64,000 bases of DNA from Ferrithrix thermotolerans DSM 19514 (GTDB lineage: Bacteria > Actinomycetota > Acidimicrobiia > Acidimicrobiales > CAIXPF01): contig CAMDQT010000015.1 of the NCBI GenBank assembly GCA_945906305.1, positions 1 to 64,000 of the forward strand, read 5' to 3'. The notes below the pieces were generated by a model. That model worked only from the letters and a program-made list of their open reading frames with translations, was not told the origin of the DNA and did not search any database. Below are positions 35,452 to 44,084 of the stretch, piece after piece. Both the position numbers and the translations under genes were made by a program. Numbering within the stretch: the stretch's first letter is position 1; each line of letters starts with the position of its first letter.

Positions 35452-36585
35452 ATGCGCACCAGGGTTTGCGAGATGTTCGGTATCGAGTTCCCCATCCTGG
35501 CCTTCAGCCACTGTCGTGACGTGGTTGCCGCGGTCACCAAAGCAGGTGGGCTCGGGGTACTCGGGGCCGCGGGCGTGAGCCCCGATCAACTCGACATCGA
35601 CCTGCGATGGATTCGCGACGAGGTGGGCCAACGCCCCTTCGGTGTCGACGTGATCGTGCCGGCCAAGTACGAGGGCAAGGACGAAGGTGGTCTCGGTTGG
35701 GGCCAGCTCGTGGACATGATCCCTCGAGCACACAAGGACTTCCTCGAAGATCTGTTGCGTCGCTACGAGGTGCCTGCGTTGCCCGATAGCGACCCCGCGG
35801 CGGGCCGGGGCACGACTAGGCCCGCACCGATGTCGATGAACCAGGCATCGGGCTTGCTCGATGTGGCTTTTGCCCATCCCATAAGCCTTATTGCCAACGC
35901 ACTCGGCCCGCCGCCCAAGCAGATGCTGGACCGGGCCGGCGAGCTCGGCGTGAAGGTGGCGGCGCTCGCGGGCAAGAAGGCCCACGCCGTGCGTCACGCC
36001 GCAGCAGGCGTCGACCTGATCATCGCCCAGGGATATGAGGCCGGCGGCCATACCGGCGAGATCGGCACGATGGTGCTCGTGCCGGAGATCGTCGATGCGG
36101 TGGCACCGGTTCCGGTGCTCGCCGCCGGTGGCATCGGCCGAGGGCGGCAGTTGGCGGCGGCGCTCGCTCTCGGTGCGGAGGGCGTGTGGTGTGGGTCGGT
36201 GTGGTTGACCACCGAGGAAGCAGAGACCCATCCGACCGTGAAGCAAAAGTTCCTTGCTGCGAGTTCATCGGACACTTTGCGTTCGCGTTCGCGCACCGGC
36301 AAGCCCGCTCGTCAGCTTCGCTCCGCGTGGACTGACGAATGGGAAGGGCCGACCTCCCCGGGACCGCTCGGTATGCCGCTGCAGCCGGTGCTCATCGATG
36401 AGGCATCGCGCCGGGTGGATCGCGCCGCACACGATCCGAACTCGAAAGCGGCGCAACTGGCTAATTATTTCGTCGGCCAGATCGTGGGAGATATGAACCA
36501 GGTGAAGCCGACCCGTCGAGTCGTGCTTGAGATGGTGGAGGAGTTCATCGACGCCATGCAGCGCGTCGAGTCCATGATGCAGTGA
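35452..36585 (+). CDS. Nitronate monooxygenase-type FMN enzyme
   Basis: TIM-barrel flavoprotein of 377 aa related to 2-nitropropane dioxygenase and FabK. Family elements are FGIEFPILAFSHCRD at the start, GVDLIIAQGYEAGGHTGEIG near residues 183-202 (catalytic His region) and VLAAGGIGRGRQLAAALALGAEGV (FMN phosphate). A longer insertion around 60-130 is common in the actinobacterial subgroup. The substrate is unknown; neighbours with enoyl-CoA hydratase hint at acyl-CoA metabolism. Confidence 0.85.
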   Translation: MRTRVCEMFGIEFPILAFSHCRDVVAAVTKAGGLGVLGAAGVSPDQLDIDLRWIRDEVGQRPFGVDVIVPAKYEGKDEGGLGWGQLVDMIPRAHKDFLEDLLRRYEVPALPDSDPAAGRGTTRPAPMSMNQASGLLDVAFAHPISLIANALGPPPKQMLDRAGELGVKVAALAGKKAHAVRHAAAGVDLIIAQGYEAGGHTGEIGTMVLVPEIVDAVAPVPVLAAGGIGRGRQLAAALALGAEGVWCGSVWLTTEEAETHPTVKQKFLAASSSDTLRSRSRTGKPARQLRSAWTDEWEGPTSPGPLGMPLQPVLIDEASRRVDRAAHDPNSKAAQLANYFVGQIVGDMNQVKPTRRVVLEMVEEFIDAMQRVESMMQ

Positions 36586-36613
36586 CCGTTCGCGTCCCAA
36601 GCCGCCGCCGCTG

Positions 36614-36657
36614 TTCGTTCGCCCTTCGTTCGCCCTTCGTTCGCCCTTCGCTCGCTT
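36614..36657 (+). repeat. 11-bp tandem repeat, four units
   Basis: TTCGTTCGCCC occurs three times in a row, with a fourth degenerate copy, in the gap before the enoyl-CoA hydratase gene and just upstream of its promoter. Confidence 0.9.
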
Positions 36658-36668
36658 CGCGACCCCGG

Positions 36669-36674
36669 TACTGT
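36669..36674 (+). promoter_or_regulatory. -10 element TACTGT of the enoyl-CoA hydratase gene (leaderless type)
   Basis: Ends 7 nt before the ATG at 36682; the tandem repeat stops 11 bases upstream. Confidence 0.5.
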
Positions 36675-36681
36675 CCCCGTC

Positions 36682-37488
36682 ATGGACGCCACGTTTGAAC
36701 ACCTCGACCTCGCTATTGACGGCGCGGTCGCCACCGTCCGCCTCAACCGGCCTGAAGTCCTCAATGCCCTCAACCTCAAGATGGGGGTCGAACTCCTCGC
36801 GGTGTTCGACCAACTCGACGCCGACCGGTCGGTACGCGTCGTGGTGATGACCGGCGCAGGCCGGGCGTTCTGCGCCGGCGACGACCTGCGCGGACTTAGC
36901 GCCGCGGGGGAGCGACCGGTGCTGCGTAGCGACCCGATCGAGCAGTACGTGAATGGTGAGGGTCGCTGGCCCAGGGTCGTGGCCCGGATGCGGGCCACGG
37001 CAAAGCCGGTGATCGCGGCCATCAATGGTCACGCCCACGGTGCGGGGTTCAACCTCGCGTTGGCTGCTGACCTGCGGCTGATGGCGGGGTCCGCGACCCT
37101 TGCCGTGCCGTTCGTGAAGCGGGGCTTGGCCACCGGCACGAGTCTGTTGCAGCAGTACGTCGGGGTAGGCAAGGCCATGGAATGGGCGCTGCTGGCTCCG
37201 ACGCTCAGCGCCGCGGAGGCGCAGCGATGGGGCCTGGTCACCGAGGTGGTGGCCGACGAAGATCTTGAGCCCCGCACGGCCGAATTGGCCCGCACCCTGG
37301 CCGAGGGTCCGACTCGGGTGTATGGCTATACCAAGGTCGCCGTCTACCGGGGTTACGAGGAAACGGTGCTGGACCGGGCCTACGAGCATCAAGGACTCGC
37401 TCTGCATCTGGCCCGTCAGACGGAGGACTTCGCCGAGGGCCGTACGGCCTTTCTCGAGAAGCGTCCGCCTCGCTTTACCGGCCGCTGA
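36682..37488 (+). CDS. Enoyl-CoA hydratase/isomerase family protein
   Basis: Crotonase-fold protein of 268 aa. The oxyanion-hole segments GAGRAFCAGDDLRGL (about 57-71) and NGHAHGAGFNLALAADLR (about 115-132) are present. Where classical hydratases have catalytic Glu residues, this protein has different residues near KRGLATGTSLLQQYVG, so it may be an isomerase or hydrolase. No linked dehydrogenase or thiolase. Confidence 0.85.
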   Translation: MDATFEHLDLAIDGAVATVRLNRPEVLNALNLKMGVELLAVFDQLDADRSVRVVVMTGAGRAFCAGDDLRGLSAAGERPVLRSDPIEQYVNGEGRWPRVVARMRATAKPVIAAINGHAHGAGFNLALAADLRLMAGSATLAVPFVKRGLATGTSLLQQYVGVGKAMEWALLAPTLSAAEAQRWGLVTEVVADEDLEPRTAELARTLAEGPTRVYGYTKVAVYRGYEETVLDRAYEHQGLALHLARQTEDFAEGRTAFLEKRPPRFTGR

Positions 37489-37597
37489 TCGGAGCAGGGG
37501 GTCGAGGCCCGAAGCGCTGGCCAGCCGGGTTCCTGCGGGGCCACGTTGTCGAATACGGTGAACCCTGTTCGATCCCTGTTGCCGAAAGCGGAACACC

Positions 37598-38350
37598 ATG
37601 GCTGTCAGCTCCCTGCCCGACCCGTCGTCTGCCGCCATCGCCGCGCTGGCTCCCACTGGCACCCTGCGTGCCGCCATCAACTTGAGCAACTTCCTGCTCG
37701 TCACCGGCCGCGGCGCGGACGGCAACCCCGAGGGGGTTTCGCCCGATATGGCGCGGGAGTTGGCCCGCCGACTTGGGGTAGGCATCGAGTTGAAGCGCTA
37801 CAAGACGCCGGGCGAACTCGCCGACGATGCCGAGTCGGGCACCTGGGACGTTGGCAACATCGGCGCTGAGCCGGCCCGGGCCCAGTCCATCGCCTTCAGT
37901 GCCGCGTATTGCGAGATTGAGGCCACCTACATTGTGCCGGCGGGTTCTTCGGTGCAGACGGTCGCCGACGTGGACCAACCGGGCATGCGCATCGTCAGCG
38001 CAGCTCGCAGCGCCTATGACCTGTGGTTGGTTCGCAATATCAAACAGGCCGAACTTGTCCAGGTGAAGGGTCTCGATGAGTCCTTCGACACGTTCGTGGC
38101 GCAGAACTGCGATGCCCTGGCCGGGCTGCGTCCTCGGCTCATCACCGATGTCGGGCGTCTTCCCGGTGCCCGGCTACTTGAAGACAAGTTCACCGCCGTG
38201 CAACAGGCCATGGGTACGCTACGAGGTCGGGACGAGGCCGGCTTCGCCTACCTCGCCGCTTTCGTCGAAGACGCGAAGGCCAGCGGATTGGTGGGGGAAC
38301 TCATCGCCAAGCATGCGGTCACGGGCCTTAGCGTCGCACCGGCGGCCTGA
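37598..38350 (+). CDS. Substrate-binding-protein-like (SBP family 3 fold), no signal peptide
   Basis: Protein of 250 aa with the periplasmic-binding fold type II seen in amino-acid ABC transporters (TLRAAINLSNFLLV, GVSPDMARELARRLGV, TWDVGNIGAEPARAQSIAFSAAY). Unlike normal family members it has no signal peptide or lipobox, and no permease or ATPase gene is near. It may be a cytoplasmic sensor or enzyme-like relative. ATG 37598 follows a short SD-like GCGGAAC. A TACGGT hexamer about 40 bases upstream may be its promoter. Confidence 0.78.
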   Translation: MAVSSLPDPSSAAIAALAPTGTLRAAINLSNFLLVTGRGADGNPEGVSPDMARELARRLGVGIELKRYKTPGELADDAESGTWDVGNIGAEPARAQSIAFSAAYCEIEATYIVPAGSSVQTVADVDQPGMRIVSAARSAYDLWLVRNIKQAELVQVKGLDESFDTFVAQNCDALAGLRPRLITDVGRLPGARLLEDKFTAVQQAMGTLRGRDEAGFAYLAAFVEDAKASGLVGELIAKHAVTGLSVAPAA

Positions 38351-38444
38351 ACCGCGCCCCGCACCGGCAGCGCTTGCGCACCCCAGGGTCCAGCGCCAGC
38401 GGTGCTCGACGCGGTACGTGTAAGGAGCCGTGGTCCCAAGGACC

Positions 38445-38450
38445 TAGATT
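38445..38450 (+). promoter_or_regulatory. -10 element TAGATT of the pcs-like gene (leaderless type)
   Basis: Ends 6 nt before the GTG at 38457. Confidence 0.5.
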
Positions 38451-38456
38451 ACTGGT

Positions 38457-39191
38457 GTGCTCGCCCGCGCTACCGCCACCCGAGATGACCGCACGGGGAC
38501 ACTCGTACATTTGCTCACCGCCAGCGGGGCGATCGCTGGTCTGGTCGCCTTGCAGCGCGTCATTGACGGCGATGTGCGGGCCGCGCTGTTGTGGCTCATC
38601 GCCTGCCAGGTGCTCGACGGTATCGACGGACCGATCGCACGGCGCTATGACGCGGCCACAAAGGCTCCACATATCGACGGTCGCACCCTCGATCTGGTGG
38701 TCGACTACGTCACCTGCGTCGTGGTGCCCGTAGAACTGCTCATCCAGCTTCAACTCGTTCCCGCCCGGTGGACCACCTTCTTTGCCGGGCTCATCCTGTT
38801 GACCAGTGCACTGTGGTTTGCGCGTTCCGATCAGGAAACGTCCGACTCGTGGTTCAACGGATTCCCGGCCATGTGGAATGTGGTGATTCCCACCTTTGTG
38901 CTGCTCGGCACGGGACCTCGCACGACCATGGCGGTGGCGTTGCTGTTCTGCGCGTTACAGCTCACCGACTTGAAGTTCCCCCATTTGGTGAGAGTCCAGG
39001 CACTGCGCTGGCTGACCCTCTCCCTCACGGCGGTGTACCTACTCGCATTCGTGTGGATGTCTGCGGTCTACCCCGATGGTCCGGCCTGGGCGATGGCCAT
39101 CATGCTTATCGGCCCGGCCTACGCGGCGGCGCTGGTGTGCTGGCGAACCGTGGCTCCGCACCGCACGTTCTTCGGTCACGCCATTATCTGA
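38457..39191 (+). CDS. pcs: Phosphatidylcholine synthase-type CDP-alcohol phosphotransferase
   Basis: Integral membrane enzyme of 244 aa with about seven hydrophobic segments. The catalytic signature is D57-G58-x2-A61-R62-x12-G75-x3-D79-x3-D83. The x12 spacing, rather than the usual x8, is the mark of bacterial phosphatidylcholine synthase, which joins choline to CDP-diacylglycerol. HLLTASGAIAGLVAL before it also matches Pcs. If correct, the organism makes phosphatidylcholine, which is uncommon in actinobacteria. Choline uptake genes are not seen nearby. GTG 38457 has TAGATT six bases upstream. Confidence 0.75.
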   Translation: MLARATATRDDRTGTLVHLLTASGAIAGLVALQRVIDGDVRAALLWLIACQVLDGIDGPIARRYDAATKAPHIDGRTLDLVVDYVTCVVVPVELLIQLQLVPARWTTFFAGLILLTSALWFARSDQETSDSWFNGFPAMWNVVIPTFVLLGTGPRTTMAVALLFCALQLTDLKFPHLVRVQALRWLTLSLTAVYLLAFVWMSAVYPDGPAWAMAIMLIGPAYAAALVCWRTVAPHRTFFGHAII

Positions 39192-39271
39192 CCTCGCGCC
39201 AACCGAAGCGGGTGCCCCGCCGCCAAGGGGTCCCACTTGGCGGGACCCTGACGACGAGGTTGAGGACGGGG

Positions 39272-39344
39272 TGGAGCTAGAGGGACTTGAACCCTCGACC
39301 TCTTGCATGCCATGCAAGCGCTCTTCCACCTGAGCTATAGCCCC
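39272..39344 (-). tRNA. tRNA-Ala (anticodon GGC)
   Basis: The reverse strand gives acceptor GGGGCTA with TAGCTCC (one G-T pair), D-arm GCTC, anticodon stem CTTGC/GCAAG with loop ATGGCAT (anticodon GGC), and T-arm GAGGG-TTCAAGT-CCCTC. Discriminator A, then CCC: CCA is not encoded. Confidence 0.95.
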
Positions 39345-39467
39345 GTGCGGCGCATCACGTTACCAGGTCTGTGCGAGCGAACCGCAACCCAGGCCGGCTC
39401 AACGCCTAGAGCTTGCCGACTCCGCAGGGTAGCGTTGGGCCCCTTCCCAGGTGAGGGGCGCGAAGCG

Positions 39468-40115
39468 ATGAGCGATCAACCTGAAACCACGCGGCTAGGC
39501 GAGCCGGATTGGTATGGACCCCCGCCAGCCGTTGGTTCGATGGCGCCACCGCGGGGTGGCGTGGCCGGGCCGAGCAACAGCATGGCCATCGCCTCGCTCG
39601 TTGCCGGTATTGCGTCGCTGGTGCTGTGTATGACGTTTGTGGTCGGCGCGCTCGCGGTGGTGCTCGGGGTGGTTGGGCTGTACCGAGGTGCCCATCGCGG
39701 TGGCGCCAAGCGAGGTGAGGCCATCGCCGGGATCGTCCTGGGTGTCCTGAGCGTGGTGGTCGGAGCCCTGGCTTGGGTCGCGGTGTTTCTCGCGGTCGAC
39801 AACGTGTCCGAGGTACTCGAATCTGCGGTTGGGCCGGCAGACCCTACGACCTTCAGCATTTTGCTCCAGGAGTGCACAACGAGCCAGAACGCCAAGGTCA
39901 CTGCCTCGGGGGTCATTGAGAACACGTCGGGGTCGATTAAGAGTTTCGAGATCGAGATCGAGTTCGCACGCGACGACAGTGTGATCGAAAAGGCCGACAG
40001 CCTGGTTCTGAACCTCGCTCCAGGTGACGTCGAATTCTGGGCGGTGGTGGGCTATGTCCCCGGCACCGCGGTGGCGACGTGCCAGGTCGGTGAGGTGAAC
40101 AACTACCTGAACTGA
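39468..40115 (+). CDS. DUF4190-like membrane protein with extracytoplasmic tail
   Basis: Protein of 215 aa. A Pro/Gly-rich cytoplasmic N-terminus (about 1-38) is followed by two transmembrane helices (about 39-65 and 85-112) with GLYRGAHRGGAKRGEAIAG between, the DUF4190 pattern. The outer tail (about 130-215) resembles the FxxxL-type domain of bacterial immunoglobulin-like folds (SIKSFEIEIEFARDDSVIEK, VNNYLN), as in DUF4352/FxLYD proteins. GAGGGGCG precedes ATG 39468; a TAGCGT hexamer lies about 35 bases upstream. Function unknown. Confidence 0.75.
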   Translation: MSDQPETTRLGEPDWYGPPPAVGSMAPPRGGVAGPSNSMAIASLVAGIASLVLCMTFVVGALAVVLGVVGLYRGAHRGGAKRGEAIAGIVLGVLSVVVGALAWVAVFLAVDNVSEVLESAVGPADPTTFSILLQECTTSQNAKVTASGVIENTSGSIKSFEIEIEFARDDSVIEKADSLVLNLAPGDVEFWAVVGYVPGTAVATCQVGEVNNYLN

Positions 40116-40123
40116 ATCTCGAA

Positions 40124-40169
40124 GGTGGGTGGGCTGAGAACGACTTGGTCGTCCCGCTACCCACCCACC
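40124..40169. terminator. Nested hairpin between convergent genes
   Basis: GGTGGGTGGG (40124-40133) pairs with CCCACCCACC (40160-40169), and the loop contains a second small stem CGAC/GTCG. Placed between the convergent DUF4190 and enoyl-CoA hydratase genes, so it could stop transcription from both. Confidence 0.6.
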
Positions 40170-40200
40170 CGTCGCCGTTACGGTGCCGTTCGAGACGCGG

Positions 40201-41010
40201 TCAGCGGGCCGAGGGGAACTTCGGCGGCCGTCGTTCTTGCAGGGCGCGGGCGCCTTCACGAACGTCGTCAGAGAAGAACCCGAGCATCTCGTAGGCCAGC
40301 GAGGCTTCGAAGCTTGGTGCGGCCTGCTTGAGCCACAGGTTCAAGCTGCGTTTGGTCCAGCGGATCGCTGATTGCGGCCCGGTGGCCAGTTTGACCGCGC
40401 ACTGCATGACTGCTTCGTCAAGCTCGGCCCGTGGTACCGCCTTGCTGACCAGCCCGATGCGCTCGGCTTCGACCCCATCCACGAAGTCGCAGGTCATGAG
40501 GTAGTAGCGCGCTTTGGCCAAGCCGCACAGCAGCGGCCACAGGATGACCGCATGGTCGCCAGCCGCGACCCCCAGACGGGTATGGCCGTCGGTGATCCGA
40601 GCCTCTTGGGCCATGAAGGAAATGTCCGCCATCAGGGCGACGACGAGACCGGCACCCACGGCCACGCCGTTGATCGCCGAGATCACCGTCTTGGGGCAAT
40701 CGGCGATGTTGTACACGATGTCGGCCGCTTCCTTGGCGACCTCTTGGATCCGGTTGAAGTTACCGATCTGTTCTTCGATCAGCTCGAAGTCGCCGCCGGC
40801 GGAGAACGCCTGGCCGGAGCCGGTGATCACCGCGACCAACGTGTCGGGGTCCTCGCCGACATCGAGCCACACCTTGGACAGCTCCCAGTGCAGGCGGCTG
40901 TTGGTGGCATTGAAGCGTTCCGGACGGTTGATTGTGATCCACAGGATCCCGTGGTCACGGCGCTCGAACAGGAGATGTTCGTATTTTTCGTAGAGCTGCA
41001 GGTCGGCCAT
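40201..41010 (-). CDS. Enoyl-CoA hydratase family protein (second copy)
   Basis: Crotonase-fold protein of 269 aa. Oxyanion-hole segments are [15 protein letters not shown] (about 67-81) and [19 protein letters not shown] (about 116-134). The C-terminal [25 protein letters not shown] helix is typical of the subgroup. It is not a close copy of the protein at 36682. ATG 41010 is set by TACATT ending six bases upstream and by the family start. It lies downstream of leuS on the same strand, 110 bp away. Confidence 0.86.
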   Translation of the reverse strand: MADLQLYEKYEHLLFERRDHGILWITINRPERFNATNSRLHWELSKVWLDVGEDPDTLVAVITGSGQAFSAGGDFELIEEQIGNFNRIQEVAKEAADIVYNIADCPKTVISAINGVAVGAGLVVALMADISFMAQEARITDGHTRLGVAAGDHAVILWPLLCGLAKARYYLMTCDFVDGVEAERIGLVSKAVPRAELDEAVMQCAVKLATGPQSAIRWTKRSLNLWLKQAAPSFEASLAYEMLGFFSDDVREGARALQERRPPKFPSAR

Positions 41011-41016
41011 CGCTGG

Positions 41017-41022
41017 AATGTA
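41017..41022 (-). promoter_or_regulatory. -10 element TACATT of the second enoyl-CoA hydratase gene (leaderless type)
   Basis: Ends 6 nt before the ATG at 41010. Confidence 0.45.
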
Positions 41023-41120
41023 GCCACCCGGTCCGACTCGCTGCTCGATTCGGGGCCACGGCGAGGGGCGGGAGCCCCGGCGATGCGGCGCGCGACGGCC
41101 GCTTCGGCCGCCGCGCGCCG

Positions 41121-43985
41121 TTAGCCCACCACGAAGTTCACGAGCCTGTCGGGTACCACGATGACCTTGCGCACGGTCCGCCCGCTGAGGTGTTCCGCCA
41201 CTTTGGGATGGTCGCGACCCGCGGCTTCGAGGGCCGCGGCGTCGGTACCCACAGCGACGCTGAGCCGTCCACGGACCTTGCCGTTCACCTGAACCGGCAC
41301 CTCCAGCGTGTCTTGTACCAACAATGCTGGATCGGCCACCGGGAAGGTCTCGAAGGTGAGCGACTCGGAGTGGCCCAGACGGCGCCACAACTCCTCGCTG
41401 ATGTGGGGGGCCAGCGGCGCCAGTAGGAGGACGAGCTGTTCGGCCACGGAGCGCGGCAAGCCGGTGGTGGCGGCGATCGAGGTCAGGTGATTGTTCAGCT
41501 CGGTGATACGAGCCACCGCGGTGTTGAACCTCAGCCCGTCGAAGTCAGCTTGCACCGAGTGGATGGTTCGGGCCACAAGGCGCGACGTCTCCTCGGTTGG
41601 GCCGGTGTTGGTCAAACGGACCTCGCCGCTGTCTTCGTCCACGATGTTGCGCCATATCCGCTGCAACAGCCGATAGGCACCAGGTACGGCCCGAGTTTCC
41701 CATGGGCGAGACGCGTCCATCGGTCCCATGGACATCTCATAGATGCGCAGGGTGTCCGCTCCGTAGGCGTTGTACATCTCATCGGGCGTCACGGCGTTCT
41801 TGAGCGACTTGCCCATCTTGCCGTACTCCCGGCTCACGGGACGATCGTGGTAGTAGTACCCGCCGTCGCGCTCTTGCACCTCGCTCGCCTCGACGTAAAT
41901 CTCACGTTCGTCCTTGAACGCCGCGGCCAAAATGTATCCCTGGTTGAACAGGCGGTAGAACGGCTCGCTGGAGGAGACGTGGCCGAGGTCGTAGAGCACC
42001 TTGTGCCAGAAACGGGCGTAGAGCAGGTGCAGCACCGCGTGTTCGACTCCGCCGACGTACAGGTCCGCTCCGCCAGGGTGACCGGGACGGGAGGGGTCTG
42101 GGCCCATCCAGTAGCGCTCAACGTCGGGGTCCACGAAGGCCTGGTCATTGGTCGGATCGAGGTAGCGCAGCTCGTACCAGCACGAACCGGCCCACTGGGG
42201 CATGACGTTGGTGTCGCGTCGATAGGGGAGAACGCCTCGACCGTCGCCGAGGTCGAGATCGACGTTGACCCAATCGCCGAGCCGGTCGAGCGGCGACTCG
42301 GGGTTGGAGAACTCGTCGTAGGCGTCGAAGGTCCGTGGTGAGAACTGGTCGGTATCAGGCAGTTCGACCGGCAGCACGGAGTCGGGCAGAGCGTGCGCGA
42401 CGCCCTCCTCGTCGTAGACGATGGGGAACGGTTCGCCCCAGTAACGCTGGCGGGAGAACAGCCAGTCGCGCAGCTTGTAGGTGATCGTTCCCTGGCCGCT
42501 CCCTTGGTTCTCTAGCCAGGCGACGATGGCCACCTTGGCGTCATCGATGCCCAATCCGTCAAGGAAGTCCGAGTTGATGGCCGGGCCGTCGCCGACGTAC
42601 GCCTGGCCCTCGAAGCCGGGCGCGGGCTGCACGGTGCGGATGATCGGCAGGTCGAAAGCCTGCGCGAACGCCCAGTCCCGCTCGTCCTGACCGGGTACGG
42701 CCATGATGGCCCCGGTGCCGTAATCCATCAGCACGTAGTCGGCGATGAACACCGGCAATGGCGCGCCGTTGACCGGGTTGATGGCGAAGCTGCCGGTGAA
42801 AACCCCCGTTTTGTCGCGGTTGGTTTCCTGTCTGGATACCGAGGACTTCGCTTGGGCGGCGCGCTGGTAGGCCGAGACGGCTTCGCCCGGCGTGGCGGCG
42901 CCGCCCGTCCACGCCGGCCGGGTGCCATCGGGCCACGCCGTGGTGGTGAGCGAACCGACGAACGGGTGCTCGGGAGCGAGCACCATGAACGTCGCCCCGA
43001 AGAGCGTGTCAGGGCGGGTGGTGAACACGGTCAGTGGCCCGGCCGGTGAGCCGAAATCGACCCTCGCGCCGTTGGAACGGCCGATCCAGTTCCGCTGCAT
43101 GCTCTTGATCGGATCGGGCCAGTCCAGCGTGTCCAGGTCATCGACCAGGCGATCGGCGTAGGCCGTGATCCGCATCAGCCACTGCCGCATGTTGCGCTTG
43201 AAGACCGGGAAGTTGCCGCGGTCGGAACGGCCGTCGGCGGTGACCTCCTCGTTGGCCACCACGGTGCCCAACCCCGGGCACCAGTTCACCGGGGCGTCCG
43301 CGACGTAGGCCAGGCGGAATCCGTCGAGCACGCGGAGCTGCTCGGAACGGTTGTGCGCCGACCAGGCGCGGCCATCGGGGGTGCGGCGTAGCCCGGCGGT
43401 GAACTCCGCTTCCAGTTCGGCGATGGGCCGGGCCTGGCGCCGCGACACGTCGTACCAACTGTTGAAGATCTGCAGGAAGATCCATTGCGTCCAGCGGTAA
43501 TAGTCCACGTCGGTGGTGGACACCACACGGCGGCGGTCGTGGCCGAGGCCGAGCCGCCGTAGCTGGCGACTGATGTTGGCCACGTTGGCCTCTGTCGACA
43601 CTCGCGGGTGTTCTCCGGTCTCCACCGCTCGCTGCTCGGCCGGTAGGCCGAAGGCATCGAAGCCCATCGTGTACAGAACGTTGTAGCCGCACATGCGCTT
43701 GTAGCGGGTGTACACATCGGTGCCGATGTAGCCCAACGGGTGGCCGACGTGAAGGCCGGTTCCGGAGGGATAGGGAAACATGTCCAGGACAAACAGTTTT
43801 GGTCGGTCGGCGTCCGCGCCGCGGGCCCCAACGAGGGGTCCGGTGGGGTTGGGGGCATCGAAGGTCGACTGCTCGTCCCATCGGTTCTGCCACGACAGCT
43901 CGATTTGCTCGGCCAGTCGGGCGGTGTAGCGATGTTCGGGCAGCTCGGCCCCCGTGCGGTCTGCAGCGTGCTCGGAGCTGGACAT
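41121..43985 (-). CDS. leuS: Leucyl-tRNA synthetase
   Basis: Class I synthetase of 954 aa that charges tRNA-Leu and edits mischarged residues. HIGH motif HVGH (79-82) and KMSKS form KMGKS ([12 protein letters not shown]), both normal for actinobacteria. The CP1 editing domain is present (about 260-520, including [12 protein letters not shown] and the [18 protein letters not shown] loop). The ATG at 43985 is set by homology and by TACCGT eight bases upstream. Divergent from an acyl-AMP ligase. Confidence 0.96.
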   Translation of the reverse strand: MSSSEHAADRTGAELPEHRYTARLAEQIELSWQNRWDEQSTFDAPNPTGPLVGARGADADRPKLFVLDMFPYPSGTGLHVGHPLGYIGTDVYTRYKRMCGYNVLYTMGFDAFGLPAEQRAVETGEHPRVSTEANVANISRQLRRLGLGHDRRRVVSTTDVDYYRWTQWIFLQIFNSWYDVSRRQARPIAELEAEFTAGLRRTPDGRAWSAHNRSEQLRVLDGFRLAYVADAPVNWCPGLGTVVANEEVTADGRSDRGNFPVFKRNMRQWLMRITAYADRLVDDLDTLDWPDPIKSMQRNWIGRSNGARVDFGSPAGPLTVFTTRPDTLFGATFMVLAPEHPFVGSLTTTAWPDGTRPAWTGGAATPGEAVSAYQRAAQAKSSVSRQETNRDKTGVFTGSFAINPVNGAPLPVFIADYVLMDYGTGAIMAVPGQDERDWAFAQAFDLPIIRTVQPAPGFEGQAYVGDGPAINSDFLDGLGIDDAKVAIVAWLENQGSGQGTITYKLRDWLFSRQRYWGEPFPIVYDEEGVAHALPDSVLPVELPDTDQFSPRTFDAYDEFSNPESPLDRLGDWVNVDLDLGDGRGVLPYRRDTNVMPQWAGSCWYELRYLDPTNDQAFVDPDVERYWMGPDPSRPGHPGGADLYVGGVEHAVLHLLYARFWHKVLYDLGHVSSSEPFYRLFNQGYILAAAFKDEREIYVEASEVQERDGGYYYHDRPVSREYGKMGKSLKNAVTPDEMYNAYGADTLRIYEMSMGPMDASRPWETRAVPGAYRLLQRIWRNIVDEDSGEVRLTNTGPTEETSRLVARTIHSVQADFDGLRFNTAVARITELNNHLTSIAATTGLPRSVAEQLVLLLAPLAPHISEELWRRLGHSESLTFETFPVADPALLVQDTLEVPVQVNGKVRGRLSVAVGTDAAALEAAGRDHPKVAEHLSGRTVRKVIVVPDRLVNFVVG

Positions 43986-43993
43986 GGCGATGT

Positions 43994-43999
43994 ACGGTA
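43994..43999 (-). promoter_or_regulatory. -10 element TACCGT of leuS (leaderless type)
   Basis: Ends 8 nt before the ATG at 43985. Confidence 0.5.
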
Positions 44000-44084
44000 G
44001 TTGGCCCAGCCGCTCTGACCGAAGCGCAGTGACCAATGGCGCCGGTGGTGTAAAACTTTGGGCCGTTACCGGGTCGGAGGCGCT

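Noticed and set aside
36614-36657. CRISPR-like array
   Set aside because: Units are 11 bp, directly adjacent and without spacers; no cas genes are present.
36265-37785. 506-codon open frame on the minus strand
   Set aside because: It lies opposite the nitronate monooxygenase and enoyl-CoA hydratase genes, both with clear family motifs. Its translation is low-complexity and His/Arg/Gly-rich, typical of antisense frames in GC-rich DNA.
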